From an uncultured Prevotellaceae bacterium (lineage in GTDB: Bacteria; Bacteroidota; Bacteroidia; Bacteroidales; Bacteroidaceae): 18,316 bases of DNA. Where the stretch lies: positions 1 to 18,316 of the forward strand of contig CAMKTM010000016.1 of NCBI GenBank assembly GCA_946415695.1, given 5' to 3'. The notes beneath the pieces are model-generated. The model made no database searches. It saw only the letters and a list, made by a program, of their open reading frames with translations, and had not been told where the DNA came from. This document shows positions 1-7,603 of this stretch, in pieces. The translations under genes and the position numbers were made by a program. Positions within the stretch are counted from its first letter, which is position 1, and each line of letters begins with the position of its first letter.

Positions 1-2
1 AG

Positions 3-818
3 TGCGACGCCATCATCCACGTGCTCCGCTGCTTCGACAACGACGGCATCGTGCACGTTGACGGAAGCGTCGATCCCGTCCGCGACAAGGAAATCATCGA
101 TGCAGAACTGCAAATCAAGGACCTCGAGACCATCGAGAACCGCATCAAGAAGGTAGAGAAGCAAGCCCGCGTGGGCGGCGACAAGCAGGCCAAGGTGGAG
201 CTCGACGTCCTGCTCAAGTATCAAGAAGCCCTCAACAAAGGCCTCAGTGCTCGGAGCGTAAGCTTCGAGACAGAAGACGAACTCACGGCGGCCGCCGGCC
301 TCTTCCTGCTCACCACCAAACCCGTGCTCTACGTCTGCAACGTCGATGACGCGTCGGCTGCCACCGGCAATGCCTACACAGAAGCCGTCAAGAAAGCCAT
401 CGAAGGCGAAGACGCAGAGATGCTCATCATCTCGGCACAGACAGAAGCCGACATCGCAGAACTCGAGACCTACGAGGAGAAACAAATGTTCCTCGAAGAC
501 CTCGGCCTCTCGGAAAGCGGCTGCAACCGCCTCATCAAAGCCATCTACCACCTGCTCACCCTCCAGACCTTCATCACGGCAGGCGAGATGGAAGTAAAAG
601 CCTGGACGTTCCGTCGCGGCTGGAAGGCCCCGCAATGCGCCGGCGTCATCCACACCGACTTCGAGAAAGGCTTCATCCGCGCAGAAGTCATCAAGTACAA
701 AGACTATATTAAATACGGTTCGGAAGCCGCCGTCCGCGAAGCCGGCAAGATGGCCGTGGAGGGAAAGGACTATGTGGTGCAGGACGGGGACATCATGCAC
801 TTCCGCTTCAACGTGTAA
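3..818 (+). CDS. ychF: Redox-regulated ATPase YchF (Obg-family), 5' truncated by window edge
   Basis: The reading frame is open from the first bases, so the gene starts upstream; about 271 C-terminal residues of an expected ~365 are present. YchF is a ribosome-associated, ATP-preferring P-loop protein of the Obg/TRAFAC group. What is visible begins at CDAIIHVLRCF, the end of the Walker B side of the G domain, followed by FDNDGIVHVDGSVDP, then the coiled-coil helical insertion (roughly fragment residues 30-85) and the nucleotide-specificity segment LYVCNVDDAS, where YchF carries an N-x-x-E-like motif rather than NKxD. The C-terminal ~85 residues (TFITAGEMEVKAWTFRRGWKAPQ onward to DGDIMHFRF) are the TGS domain. 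The Walker A loop lies outside the window. lgt follows 70 bp downstream on the same strand, separated by a palindromic repeat. Family identity is very secure; the N-terminus cannot be assessed. Confidence 0.96.
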   Translation, partial: CDAIIHVLRCFDNDGIVHVDGSVDPVRDKEIIDAELQIKDLETIENRIKKVEKQARVGGDKQAKVELDVLLKYQEALNKGLSARSVSFETEDELTAAAGLFLLTTKPVLYVCNVDDASAATGNAYTEAVKKAIEGEDAEMLIISAQTEADIAELETYEEKQMFLEDLGLSESGCNRLIKAIYHLLTLQTFITAGEMEVKAWTFRRGWKAPQCAGVIHTDFEKGFIRAEVIKYKDYIKYGSEAAVREAGKMAVEGKDYVVQDGDIMHFRFNV

Positions 819-821
819 GGA

Positions 822-853
822 GACCCCCTCTGGCTCCCCCTCTATGGGGAGAA
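822..853 (+). repeat. GC-rich palindromic repeat, copy 1 (ychF-lgt gap)
   Basis: A C-rich stretch followed by CTCCCC (834-839), a 6-nt loop and GGGGAG (846-851) lies between the ychF stop and lgt. The same design (GACCCCC..., then CCCCC, a short loop, GGGGGAG) recurs at 3568-3603, 3662-3712 and 6577-6627. No T-run follows the hairpin, so it is a poor intrinsic terminator; it may act as an mRNA-stability or processing structure between the two genes (inference). Confidence 0.7.
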
Positions 854-873
854 CGCAGCCTGAAACTATGATT

Positions 874-901
874 TATGAATTATGAATTATGAATTGTGAA
901 T
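874..901 (+). repeat. 7-bp tandem repeat (TATGAAT), four units, at the lgt start codon
   Basis: Units TATGAAT, TATGAAT, TATGAAT, TGTGAAT run head to tail from 874 to 901. The third unit supplies the lgt start codon (889-891) and the fourth encodes its first residues. The repeat gives an ATG every 7 bp, in three different frames; only the one at 889 opens lgt. Confidence 0.85.
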
Positions 902-1737
902 TGTTTATAGCCTGGAACCCCGATGTGATTGCCCTCGACTTGGGCTTCTTTGCCATTCGGTGGTACTCGCTCTTCTGGGCGATTGGCCTCGTAAGTGTGT
1001 ATCTATTGATGCACAGACTTTTCCGTCAGCAGAAGCTAAGCGAGGAACAGTTCGAGCCGATGTTCATGTATTGCTTCCTCGGCATACTGATTGGAGCCAG
1101 GCTGGGGCATTGTCTGTTCTACGAACCAGGCTATTACCTTTCGCATCCCATTGAGATGCTGCTGCCCATCCGCAACGTGCCAGGGCAGGGCTGGACGTTC
1201 ACCGGCTACGAGGGACTGGCGAGCCACGGCGGCACGCTTGGCCTGATGATTGCCCTCTGGCTGTTTGCCAAACATGTGAAGCTGCGCTTCCTGCATGTGC
1301 TCGACAACGTGGCTATCGTCACGCCAATCTGTGCCTGTGCCATTCGCCTCGGCAACCTCATGAATTCAGAGATTATCGGCCGCACGACAGATGTTCCCTG
1401 GGCCTTCATCTTCGAACGTGTTGACATGCTTCCCCGTCATCCTGGGCAGCTTTACGAAGCCATCTGCTACGCCATCTTCTTCGGCATTCACTGGTACTTC
1501 TATCGCCGCTATCCGCAAAAGGTCGGTTCGGGCTTCTTCTTCGGCCTTTGCCTCTTCCTTATCTTCTCGAGCCGCATCTTCATTGAGCTTACGAAGGAGA
1601 ACCAGGAAGCCTTCGAGGAAGGAATGTTCATGAACATGGGCCAACTGCTCTCCATTCCCTTCGTCGTGCTCGGCCTGTATTGTATAATCAAATCTTCAGC
1701 CTCAACTGAACAGAAAGATCGTTCTTCCAGGGACTGA
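889..1737 (+). CDS. lgt: Phosphatidylglycerol--prolipoprotein diacylglyceryl transferase Lgt
   Basis: Lgt is the inner-membrane enzyme that transfers diacylglyceryl from phosphatidylglycerol to the lipobox cysteine of prolipoproteins, the first step of lipoprotein maturation. The 282-residue product is strongly hydrophobic with about seven membrane segments. It has the family landmarks in order: GARLGHCLFYEP (69-80), SHGGTLG (112-118), the signature RLGNLMNSEIIGR (143-155), RHPGQLYEA (173-181) and MGQLLSIP (240-247). Length is normal. The ATG at 889 is chosen because the in-frame ATG at 868 meets a stop at once. The start lies inside a 7-bp tandem repeat, so the first six residues are repeat-derived and no Shine-Dalgarno is seen. 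The last ~50 bp overlap the 3' end of the convergent gene, and the polar tail after CIIK is not part of the conserved fold. Confidence 0.96.
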   Translation: MNCELFIAWNPDVIALDLGFFAIRWYSLFWAIGLVSVYLLMHRLFRQQKLSEEQFEPMFMYCFLGILIGARLGHCLFYEPGYYLSHPIEMLLPIRNVPGQGWTFTGYEGLASHGGTLGLMIALWLFAKHVKLRFLHVLDNVAIVTPICACAIRLGNLMNSEIIGRTTDVPWAFIFERVDMLPRHPGQLYEAICYAIFFGIHWYFYRRYPQKVGSGFFFGLCLFLIFSSRIFIELTKENQEAFEEGMFMNMGQLLSIPFVVLGLYCIIKSSASTEQKDRSSRD

Positions 1738-3661
1738 AGATAGTCTGAAGGCCTGAACCTTGTTCTTCGCGGTCGAAGTAGCGCACCATGCCATAGCGTG
1801 CTTCGAGCATCCAGCGGCCGCTCTTGCTTTGCCAACGAGCGGCGAGGACGCCCATCATGCCATGACCATAGTACGATGCCGAAGAGACAGAACTGTAGAG
1901 CGAGGGCTGCAAGACATAGATGCGGCTCAGATAGTCGTCGGTATGGAAGTAACCGAGCTGTCCGTTGAGGGAAAGACTTGCCTTGGAGAGCACATAGCGA
2001 ATGTTTTGCGTGAACATAAAGCCCTTTTTGCCCGACACGCCGTGAAAGACACCAGTAGTCTGCAAGCGCCAGTGCACCGACGGCTCACAAGTCCATTGCA
2101 ACTTGACGCGGTGATGCTGCTCCATAAGGTCGGCATTCTCTTTCCTTTTCAATTGATAACGTACCAAAAGGGTGTGTTTACTTGACAGGACATAACTGCC
2201 TTGCAGCATGAACTCCTGTCCCGTGCTGCTGTGCGTCATGCGGTAGCGTGGCCAGGCATGATAGAAGAAGTCGGCATAGGCCGTCAGCTGTAAGCCTGTC
2301 GTCGGTTCGGCTTGCAGATGCACGAGCACACCGCTCTCGTTCTGGGCGTTGCTGTTCTCGCTCAAAGCATTGCTGTAGAAGGAATAATACTGATAGGCAT
2401 AGAAGCGCTGAACGGCAGAGAGGATGTAGTTCCGCCCGATGTTCCACGAAGCGCGGTTGATGGTTGCCCAGCCGCCGCCGGCCGTGCTGTAGGCCGTCTC
2501 GCCGGCAAGGGAAAGGCGGTAGCGCGTGTAGCCATAGTTCACGCCCACCGTGCCGAATGCATCTCCTTTCGGATAAATTGCCCTGTACTGCTGGCTGCCC
2601 GGGTTGAGGGTGCGGTCGAACTTCTGCCAGTAGCCTGTCGCGCCAAGATGGAGGCCCTTGTGATACCACTCCACGTTGCCGCCCACTACCGTACTGCCTA
2701 CGTTCCTTTTCTTTTCCCACTCGGCTTCTGTTCTGTGGTAGCCGCTTGTGAGCAATGTCTGCACCTCTCCATCCTTTGTCAGCGTGGCATCGCATTTGCG
2801 GTAGGAGCCAAAGGCGCTCAGGCGGACATGCTTTCCCAAAGAGAACGTCACGGCTGCTCCTCGGAGGAAGTTTACCTCGTCCATGCCCGTCATGGGGCGA
2901 ATGCCGCCCTGCGTCTTGAGCGGCGGCGTGCTCTTGCTGCTCCAGGTGCTGCCGCCCATCACCAAGCCTTCGCCAAAGCCGATGCGATAGTCGCCCACCA
3001 CTACCCTGTCCAGGACGCCTACGTCCTGCAGCATGGCATAGCCGCCGTAGCTGTCGTAGAAGCGTTCGCCGGCATCTTTCTCCAGATGAAGTCCTGCCTG
3101 GAAATGTCTGCTGTTGCCAATCGTGTACCGCATGCGATGGTAGAGCGCATCGCCCCGATAGCCGCCGGACGACATCTGCTGTCCCTTCCTATAATATAAA
3201 GGAATGTCGAGGCGCGTGGAGAAGTCATGGCGTAGATGACTGAACAGACGTTTCTTCTCCTCCATCTGCTCCTGTTGGGCATAGACAAAAAGCGAGAGCC
3301 GCCTGCGCGTTGCGTCGTCGATGAGCGGCACGAGGCGCAGTTCGGCGAGTGTCTGCATCTGTCCGTGCAGGTAGATGTAGGCGTGTATCTGTTCTATCTG
3401 TGCCTCGGAAAGAAACGGCAACTGCAGGAGGTCCTCCACAGTTGCCGTGTTGATGTTCATTGGATGCTCCGAGAGCTCCTTCAGCTCCTGCAAGTGCAGC
3501 ATCAGATCCTCTTCCTCTGCCCGCTCCACATCGCTTGTGTATTCCTCCACGAAGTCGTCCCACGAAGCCCCTCTCCCAGCCTCCCCCGAGGGGGAGGAGT
3601 TCTGAGCCATCGCAAGGCTTAGGGGAAGCAGAAACAAGAACAATAGAACCTTTCGCATCAT
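1688..3661 (-). CDS. Helix-hairpin-helix (ComEA-like) domain protein with beta-rich C-terminal region
   Basis: This 657-residue envelope protein starts with a signal peptide (MMRKVLLFLFLLPLSLAMA, cleavage probably after AMA). Residues ~67-125 (HPMNINTATVEDLLQLPFL ... LAELRLVPLID) are the helix-hairpin-helix pair seen in ComEA-type DNA-binding proteins. From about residue 140 to the end the sequence is rich in alternating aromatic/polar strands and ends FSPWKNDLSVQLRLKI, suggesting an outer-membrane beta-barrel or beta-sheet. This architecture is common in Bacteroidales, but to my knowledge its function is not settled; an outer-membrane role in DNA handling is a guess. Residues ~22-33, right after the signal peptide, are encoded by palindromic element copy 2. 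The start codon pair ATGATG directly abuts element copy 3, so the leader is C-rich with no usual ribosome site. It lies 34 bp downstream of the rhamnosidase and may be co-transcribed. Confidence 0.85.
   Translation of the reverse strand: MMRKVLLFLFLLPLSLAMAQNSSPSGEAGRGASWDDFVEEYTSDVERAEEEDLMLHLQELKELSEHPMNINTATVEDLLQLPFLSEAQIEQIHAYIYLHGQMQTLAELRLVPLIDDATRRRLSLFVYAQQEQMEEKKRLFSHLRHDFSTRLDIPLYYRKGQQMSSGGYRGDALYHRMRYTIGNSRHFQAGLHLEKDAGERFYDSYGGYAMLQDVGVLDRVVVGDYRIGFGEGLVMGGSTWSSKSTPPLKTQGGIRPMTGMDEVNFLRGAAVTFSLGKHVRLSAFGSYRKCDATLTKDGEVQTLLTSGYHRTEAEWEKKRNVGSTVVGGNVEWYHKGLHLGATGYWQKFDRTLNPGSQQYRAIYPKGDAFGTVGVNYGYTRYRLSLAGETAYSTAGGGWATINRASWNIGRNYILSAVQRFYAYQYYSFYSNALSENSNAQNESGVLVHLQAEPTTGLQLTAYADFFYHAWPRYRMTHSSTGQEFMLQGSYVLSSKHTLLVRYQLKRKENADLMEQHHRVKLQWTCEPSVHWRLQTTGVFHGVSGKKGFMFTQNIRYVLSKASLSLNGQLGYFHTDDYLSRIYVLQPSLYSSVSSASYYGHGMMGVLAARWQSKSGRWMLEARYGMVRYFDREEQGSGLQTIFSPWKNDLSVQLRLKI
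3568..3603 (+). repeat. GC-rich palindromic repeat, copy 2, inside the HHH-protein gene
   Basis: CTCCCCC (3581-3587) and GGGGGAG (3590-3596) form a near-perfect palindrome preceded by CCCCTCTCCCAG. It lies in the coding sequence immediately after the signal peptide and is read in frame as a small Ser/Gly/Pro/Ala-rich linker (SSPSGEAGRGAS). Confidence 0.75.
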
Positions 3662-3712
3662 GAGGGGGGGGTGCCCCCTCCCCTTTGGGGGAGGGTTAGG
3701 GGAGAGGGGCTG
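3662..3712 (-). repeat. GC-rich palindromic repeat, copy 3, between rhamnosidase and HHH gene
   Basis: On the minus strand this element begins inside the last rhamnosidase codons, supplies its TAA stop (3696-3698), and ends two bases before the next gene's ATG. Hairpin I pairs 3688-3695 with 3676-3683. The G-rich arm can instead pair with the C8 tract next to the start codon (3664-3671), giving hairpin II. The two are mutually exclusive. Confidence 0.75.
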
Positions 3713-6296
3713 TTATCTTGTACGTTCCAGCCTGATATTTCTTCGAAGTCGTCTCGCCGGGGAGTGTGACGGTGGCAGTTGCGCCTTTGGGGATGGTGAA
3801 GGTCCAGGTCCATTGGTCGCCCTTATACTGCCAAGCGCTCTTGATGGTGCCGGCTGCCGACTTGTACTCTGCCTTGAGATGTCCCAGACGCTTGTCGGGC
3901 ACAGGCTTCATAATGATGTGCTTGAAGCCGGGCTCCTTCGGGTCGGCAGCAATGCCGGCTGCGGTCTCCCAAAGCCATTCGCAGACGCATCCGTAAGCAT
4001 AATGGTTGAAGCTGTTCATGCCGCGCGGACCCATGCCCTTGTCCACGGTATAAGAGTTCCAACGCTCCCAGATGGTGGTTGCGCCGTTATCGACGGAGTA
4101 GAGCCACGACGGGTTCTTGTGCTGGAAGAGGAGTTCGTAGGCGATGTCCTGCATGCCATTCTCGGTGAGGGTCTGCATGAGGATGGATGTGCCGAGGAAA
4201 CCTGTTTGCAGACAGTTGTCGTGTTCTTCGAAGTTCTTGCGGAGGCGGGCTATCATGTTTGCCTTTGCCTGACCTTCGAGCAGGTTGTTCTTGAGGGCGA
4301 AGAGTGCCGGCGTCTGCATCGTACCCAGGATGTCGAGCTTGAACGTACCGTCGGCATTGAGGAACTTCTCAAGGATGTAGGTTTTTGCCTCTGCCAGCAT
4401 CTTATCATAATAAGCTGCGTCTCGACCTGTGGCACGTGCCATGTCGGCCATCATGCCTGCGTCTATTGCCCAATACGATGCGCTGAGGTAGTTCCAATAG
4501 ACAACCGCATCGGGCTTCGGCTGACCATTCTCGTGGCTCCGTCCGCTGCTGCTCTCCAAAGGTTCGTAGCTCAACCAGTCTGCCCATTGGTAGTTGCCGT
4601 TCTCGCCTGTCATTACGTTGTGCTCGTACTTGGTCTCGTAGATGTGTTCCATGAAGCGGCTCATCGCCTCCCAGTTCTCGTTGACAATGTCTTTGTCGTC
4701 AAATTGTTTCCACACCGTCCACGGCACGATGATACCGGCATCTGCCCATCCCAGGCGCATCATGTCGCCGTTACCTTTGCCATCGCCTGCCCCATATTGA
4801 GCGAGAGGCGCGACGCCCGGGAAAGCGCCGGTAGGCGACTGCGTGTCCCGCATGTCCCGCATCCACTTATGGAAGAAGCGGTCTGTGTTGGCGAAGAACG
4901 TTCCGGTCTCTGTGAAGACCTGTGTGTCGGCTGTCCAACCCAGGCGCTCGTTGCGCTGCGGGCAGTCTGTGGTGACGGACAGATAGTTGGAGCGTTGACC
5001 CCAGACCGTGTTGGAGATGAGTTTGTTGATGTCGTCGCTGCCCGTCACGATAGTGCCTGTCTCGAGTTCCTTCGTGATGGAAGAGACGGGGACGGACTTG
5101 ATGCTGCGGATGGTGACCTCGTCCGTGGCCGTTATCGACACGAGGCGGTAGCCATAGAAGGTGCTTCGGGGTGTGAACGTCACGAAGCCTTTATTGTCGG
5201 CAAACGTGTAGTGAAGCAACATGCCGGTGTCCGGGATGCGGAGGTTCAAGCGGTGGCAGCTGCCTTCCGGCCCGTCCATGCCGCGGCTCTTGGCGCCATT
5301 GCCGTCGTTCAGAAGCTCGCTCGGCAAGCAAGTCAGCACGGTGCCGGCTTTTGCCTTGAACTCGAAAGCGGGTACTGCGGAAGCGTTCTGACCGAAATCG
5401 ACCACGAGTGTCTCGCCCGGACGAACCGTCATGGGCTTTCCCGGGGCGAACTCCTCGACGATGTTCACCTTGCCGTACTGGTCGTCGGTCTGGCCTGTCG
5501 TGCCTTTCCAGGTGTAGGCCTTGACGGGAGACAAAGCGAGGTCGTAGCGATGATAAATCTCTGCGCCATCGGTCGCCCACACCTTGCCTGGGAACTCCTC
5601 ATTGATTTCCGGAACGGAGAAACGCGCCACACTCTCCCACCCTTGCGGCAGTCGGGCATCGTAGTCCTCACCGTCGAAGATGGCGGCATGCGTGACGGGA
5701 CCTGCCACGCCAGCCTTCCAGTCCTTTAGGTTCGTGCCGAAATGCTCCTCTGTGCCGTCGGCGTAGGTCAACGAAAGCACGCCTCGGAAGGCTACCTTCT
5801 TGCCGACCATGCCATCGTGGCCCCAAGGGGTGATAATCTTGTCGGCCCACCAGCCCGGAACCACCTGCACAGCGAGCTGGTTCTCCTGTCCTGCGCCTTT
5901 GTTGAAGGCCTTTGTAATGTCGTAGGTAAAGCTATACTTCGTCTTCTCGAAGTGCGTGAAGCCGGGCTTCAAGACCTCGTCACCGACAAGCTGACCATTG
6001 ATGTAAAGCTCGTAAGTGCCCAAGGCGGAGGTCTTCCAGATGGCCCTCTTCACCTTCTTCGCATTGCGGGGATTGCTGACGAACCAGCTTGCGCCGTCGG
6101 CCGCACGAGAGCCATCCTTCACTTCGCCCGTGACGACCTGCGCATCCTTGGCGCTTATCCAGGCCGATTCGTTCCACGGCCCCACCAAATGATAGTCGAT
6201 AAGTGTGCCGACTGTCTGTCCGGCGTTGCAGGCAAGAGCTGCCCACATCATGCCTCCCACAACGGAGACTTTCAGAATCTTCAATGAATTGTTCAT
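3696..6296 (-). CDS. Alpha-L-rhamnosidase, glycoside hydrolase family 78, exported
   Basis: The 866-residue enzyme should release terminal alpha-L-rhamnose from plant glycans or glycosides. The start at 6296 is chosen because it opens a signal peptide (MNNSLKILKVSVVGGMMWAALAC); the cysteine could be lipidated (WAALAC is a weak lipobox) or the site could be signal-peptidase I. Order: N-terminal carbohydrate-binding-like region (~30-250), a second beta domain including TLVVDFGQNASAVPAF (~295-310), the six-hairpin catalytic barrel (~425-780) and a C-terminal beta domain. DCPQRNERLGWTAD (444-457) matches the family motif carrying the general-acid Glu (Glu450 here), and IWERWNSY (742-749) carries the likely general base (Glu744); NSFNHYAYG (761-769) is also characteristic. 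I found no TAnnTTTG box just upstream. The stop codon and the final APLP residues come from palindromic element copy 3. No SusC/SusD pair is next to it, so it is not in a typical utilisation locus here. Confidence 0.95.
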   Translation of the reverse strand: MNNSLKILKVSVVGGMMWAALACNAGQTVGTLIDYHLVGPWNESAWISAKDAQVVTGEVKDGSRAADGASWFVSNPRNAKKVKRAIWKTSALGTYELYINGQLVGDEVLKPGFTHFEKTKYSFTYDITKAFNKGAGQENQLAVQVVPGWWADKIITPWGHDGMVGKKVAFRGVLSLTYADGTEEHFGTNLKDWKAGVAGPVTHAAIFDGEDYDARLPQGWESVARFSVPEINEEFPGKVWATDGAEIYHRYDLALSPVKAYTWKGTTGQTDDQYGKVNIVEEFAPGKPMTVRPGETLVVDFGQNASAVPAFEFKAKAGTVLTCLPSELLNDGNGAKSRGMDGPEGSCHRLNLRIPDTGMLLHYTFADNKGFVTFTPRSTFYGYRLVSITATDEVTIRSIKSVPVSSITKELETGTIVTGSDDINKLISNTVWGQRSNYLSVTTDCPQRNERLGWTADTQVFTETGTFFANTDRFFHKWMRDMRDTQSPTGAFPGVAPLAQYGAGDGKGNGDMMRLGWADAGIIVPWTVWKQFDDKDIVNENWEAMSRFMEHIYETKYEHNVMTGENGNYQWADWLSYEPLESSSGRSHENGQPKPDAVVYWNYLSASYWAIDAGMMADMARATGRDAAYYDKMLAEAKTYILEKFLNADGTFKLDILGTMQTPALFALKNNLLEGQAKANMIARLRKNFEEHDNCLQTGFLGTSILMQTLTENGMQDIAYELLFQHKNPSWLYSVDNGATTIWERWNSYTVDKGMGPRGMNSFNHYAYGCVCEWLWETAAGIAADPKEPGFKHIIMKPVPDKRLGHLKAEYKSAAGTIKSAWQYKGDQWTWTFTIPKGATATVTLPGETTSKKYQAGTYKITAPLP

Positions 6297-6427
6297 AATT
6301 ATTTCAAGTTTAGTTTTTATTCCCGATTCGTTGCGTCGGTTCATCCGATTCGACGACAAAGGACGCGCTTTTTATTATAATAAGGAATAAAGAACTGCCT
6401 TTTCTATATAACGATTTGGCACGTCGA

Positions 6428-6973
6428 TTATTTTCCTCCTTCCGCCGAAGTTCCGGAGCCGGCCAAGTACTCCGCAAACACCCGCGCCGCGCTCTCCACC
6501 TTTCGGGCACAAGGCCGGACGCGGTAGTATTCGGCATTGCGCTCGTCGGGCATACAGGGTTCCAGAGTATTGAGTTGACTTCCCCCGTCGAACTTCGGTT
6601 CTCCCCCTAAAGGGGGTTGGGGGGTCTTTCTCTGTAACAGTTCGGCACAAATGATGCTGCCGTTTCTCTGACGGAACGTCTCGAGGAGGTCGCGCACAAG
6701 CTGATAGCAGGCGGCCTTCCCCTCACGGTCCTCGCCACGAGTCTGGCCTTTCTCCAAGCCTGCCAATATCACCAAAGCCGAGCACGTGCCGCACATCATG
6801 CGCATCCTTCCCACGCCGCCGCCGAAACCTGCGGCTATCCTCAGCGCCATCTCCTCGCCCAGTCCATACAAATCAGCAAAGGCAAAAACGACGCTTTGGC
6901 AGCATCCGTAGCCCTGCATGAACAGCTCTACAGCCCGCTGAACGCGGTCCTCCAAGTCAATTTCTTGTATCAT
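6428..6973 (-). CDS. C_GCAxxG_C_C family protein (putative redox-active), with repeat-derived insertion
   Basis: This 181-residue protein carries the family's spaced cysteines: GYGCCQSV (Cys24/25), MCGTCSALVILAGLEKG (Cys61/64), SIICAELL (Cys109) and RVRPCARKVESAA (Cys145). Members are small cysteine-rich proteins assumed to be redox or metal-binding; the biochemical role is not known. Residues ~115-132, between the SIICAELL helix and the last cysteine helix, are encoded by palindromic element copy 4 and read KTPQPPLGGEPKFDGGSQ, a Gly/Pro-rich stretch unlike the rest. It also makes the protein longer than the usual ~130-160 residues. The frame stays open through the insertion and the final conserved Cys region follows, so the gene is probably functional. 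A possible -7 box lies at 7081-7088. No co-directional partner is adjacent. Confidence 0.88.
   Translation of the reverse strand: MIQEIDLEDRVQRAVELFMQGYGCCQSVVFAFADLYGLGEEMALRIAAGFGGGVGRMRMMCGTCSALVILAGLEKGQTRGEDREGKAACYQLVRDLLETFRQRNGSIICAELLQRKTPQPPLGGEPKFDGGSQLNTLEPCMPDERNAEYYRVRPCARKVESAARVFAEYLAGSGTSAEGGK
6577..6627 (-). repeat. GC-rich palindromic repeat, copy 4, inside the C_GCAxxG_C_C gene
   Basis: CCCCCT (6603-6608) and AGGGGG (6611-6616) form the core. Flanks GACTTCCCCC (6577-6586) and GGGGGGTC (6620-6627) are themselves nearly complementary, so the whole block can fold into a long hairpin. It is translated in frame in the host gene. Confidence 0.75.
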
Positions 6974-7080
6974 GTTGTTTGATTATTTTGCAATTTGCAA
7001 GGATTCCAGCATTACATTCATTTAATTCACGTTCTAAAGAATCTTCAATTACGGCTAACCCACAAATTAGATTCCGACTA

Positions 7081-7088
7081 CAAAGATA
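7081..7088 (-). promoter_or_regulatory. Possible -7 box (TATCTTTG) for the C_GCAxxG_C_C gene
   Basis: The minus strand reads TATCTTTG, which fits the Bacteroidetes -7 consensus TAnnTTTG, about 108 bp before the start codon at 6973. No TTG/TTTG is present about 19 bp further upstream, so this is only a weak candidate. Confidence 0.35.
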
Positions 7089-7327
7089 ATGAAATAATTG
7101 CAGACTGGCGCATGTTGAAGGGAAAAACTGAAATACTTTATGTGTTTTTCTGGGGGAAGGCGACTTTTTGCAAGTAAAATGCTGCATCATCAAATGCGTG
7201 GCGAGTCGACAATCTACGCAACGTATGAAAACGACCCACGTGTCATTGTCAAACTATTCAAGAGTAATTTGCCTAACTCATCTTGGACGCCTTCAAGCAC
7301 CAAGGCGAAATGTTGAGTTTGGATATT

Positions 7328-7430
7328 AGGCACACCCTTATTCCCATAAAGGCACGCTCTTATTGCCAACAAGGCACGCTCTTATTGCCAACGAGGCACG
7401 CCTTTATTGAAATAAGGCCACAGGGTTATT
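7328..7430 (+). repeat. 22-bp tandem repeat array (AGGCACGCTCTTATTGCCAA units)
   Basis: Units begin AGGCAC at 7328, 7350, 7372 and 7394 with an exact 22-bp period, then a decayed unit starts AGGCCAC at 7415. Units 2 and 3 differ only at the last base. TGCC and GGCA across each junction (for example 7366-7378) can form short hairpins. There are no spacers between units, so it is not CRISPR-like. A two-unit copy in the opposite orientation is at 16578-16614. Confidence 0.88.
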
Positions 7431-7603
7431 ATTTGTGTTTCATCTTTTAGCTTTCACAGCAAAGGAAAGCAATAGAAGATATTGTATTGCCTTGTACATG
7501 AGTTCTTTCTTGCCAATCTGCTCTTAATGATTCAGTTAAAGTGAAAACGAAGAGAAGACCTCAACTTGTGATTGCCCTGCGCCTTACTTTATAATCAGCG
7601 GAG

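Larger units (their letters stand above)
6974..7603. other. Gene-free interval with a tandem repeat array
   Basis: No reading frame here shows a recognisable family or a sensible start. The interval is AT-richer than its neighbours. It contains the possible -7 box at 7081-7088 and the 22-bp tandem array at 7328-7430; the rest (7089-7327 and 7431-7603) shows nothing I can name. Confidence 0.6.

Noticed and set aside
834..851. Intrinsic terminator of ychF
   Set aside because: The hairpin is followed by GAACGCAGCC, not a T-run, and the same palindrome recurs inside genes.
2312..3199. 295-codon plus-strand open frame over the HHH gene
   Set aside because: Antisense shadow; the minus-strand gene has a signal peptide and a recognisable domain.
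3660..5729. 689-codon plus-strand open frame over the rhamnosidase gene
   Set aside because: It mirrors the GH78 gene on the opposite strand and its protein has no family features; the open frame follows from the codon bias of the real gene.
7328..7430. CRISPR array
   Set aside because: 22-bp units are contiguous without spacers and no cas gene is in the window.
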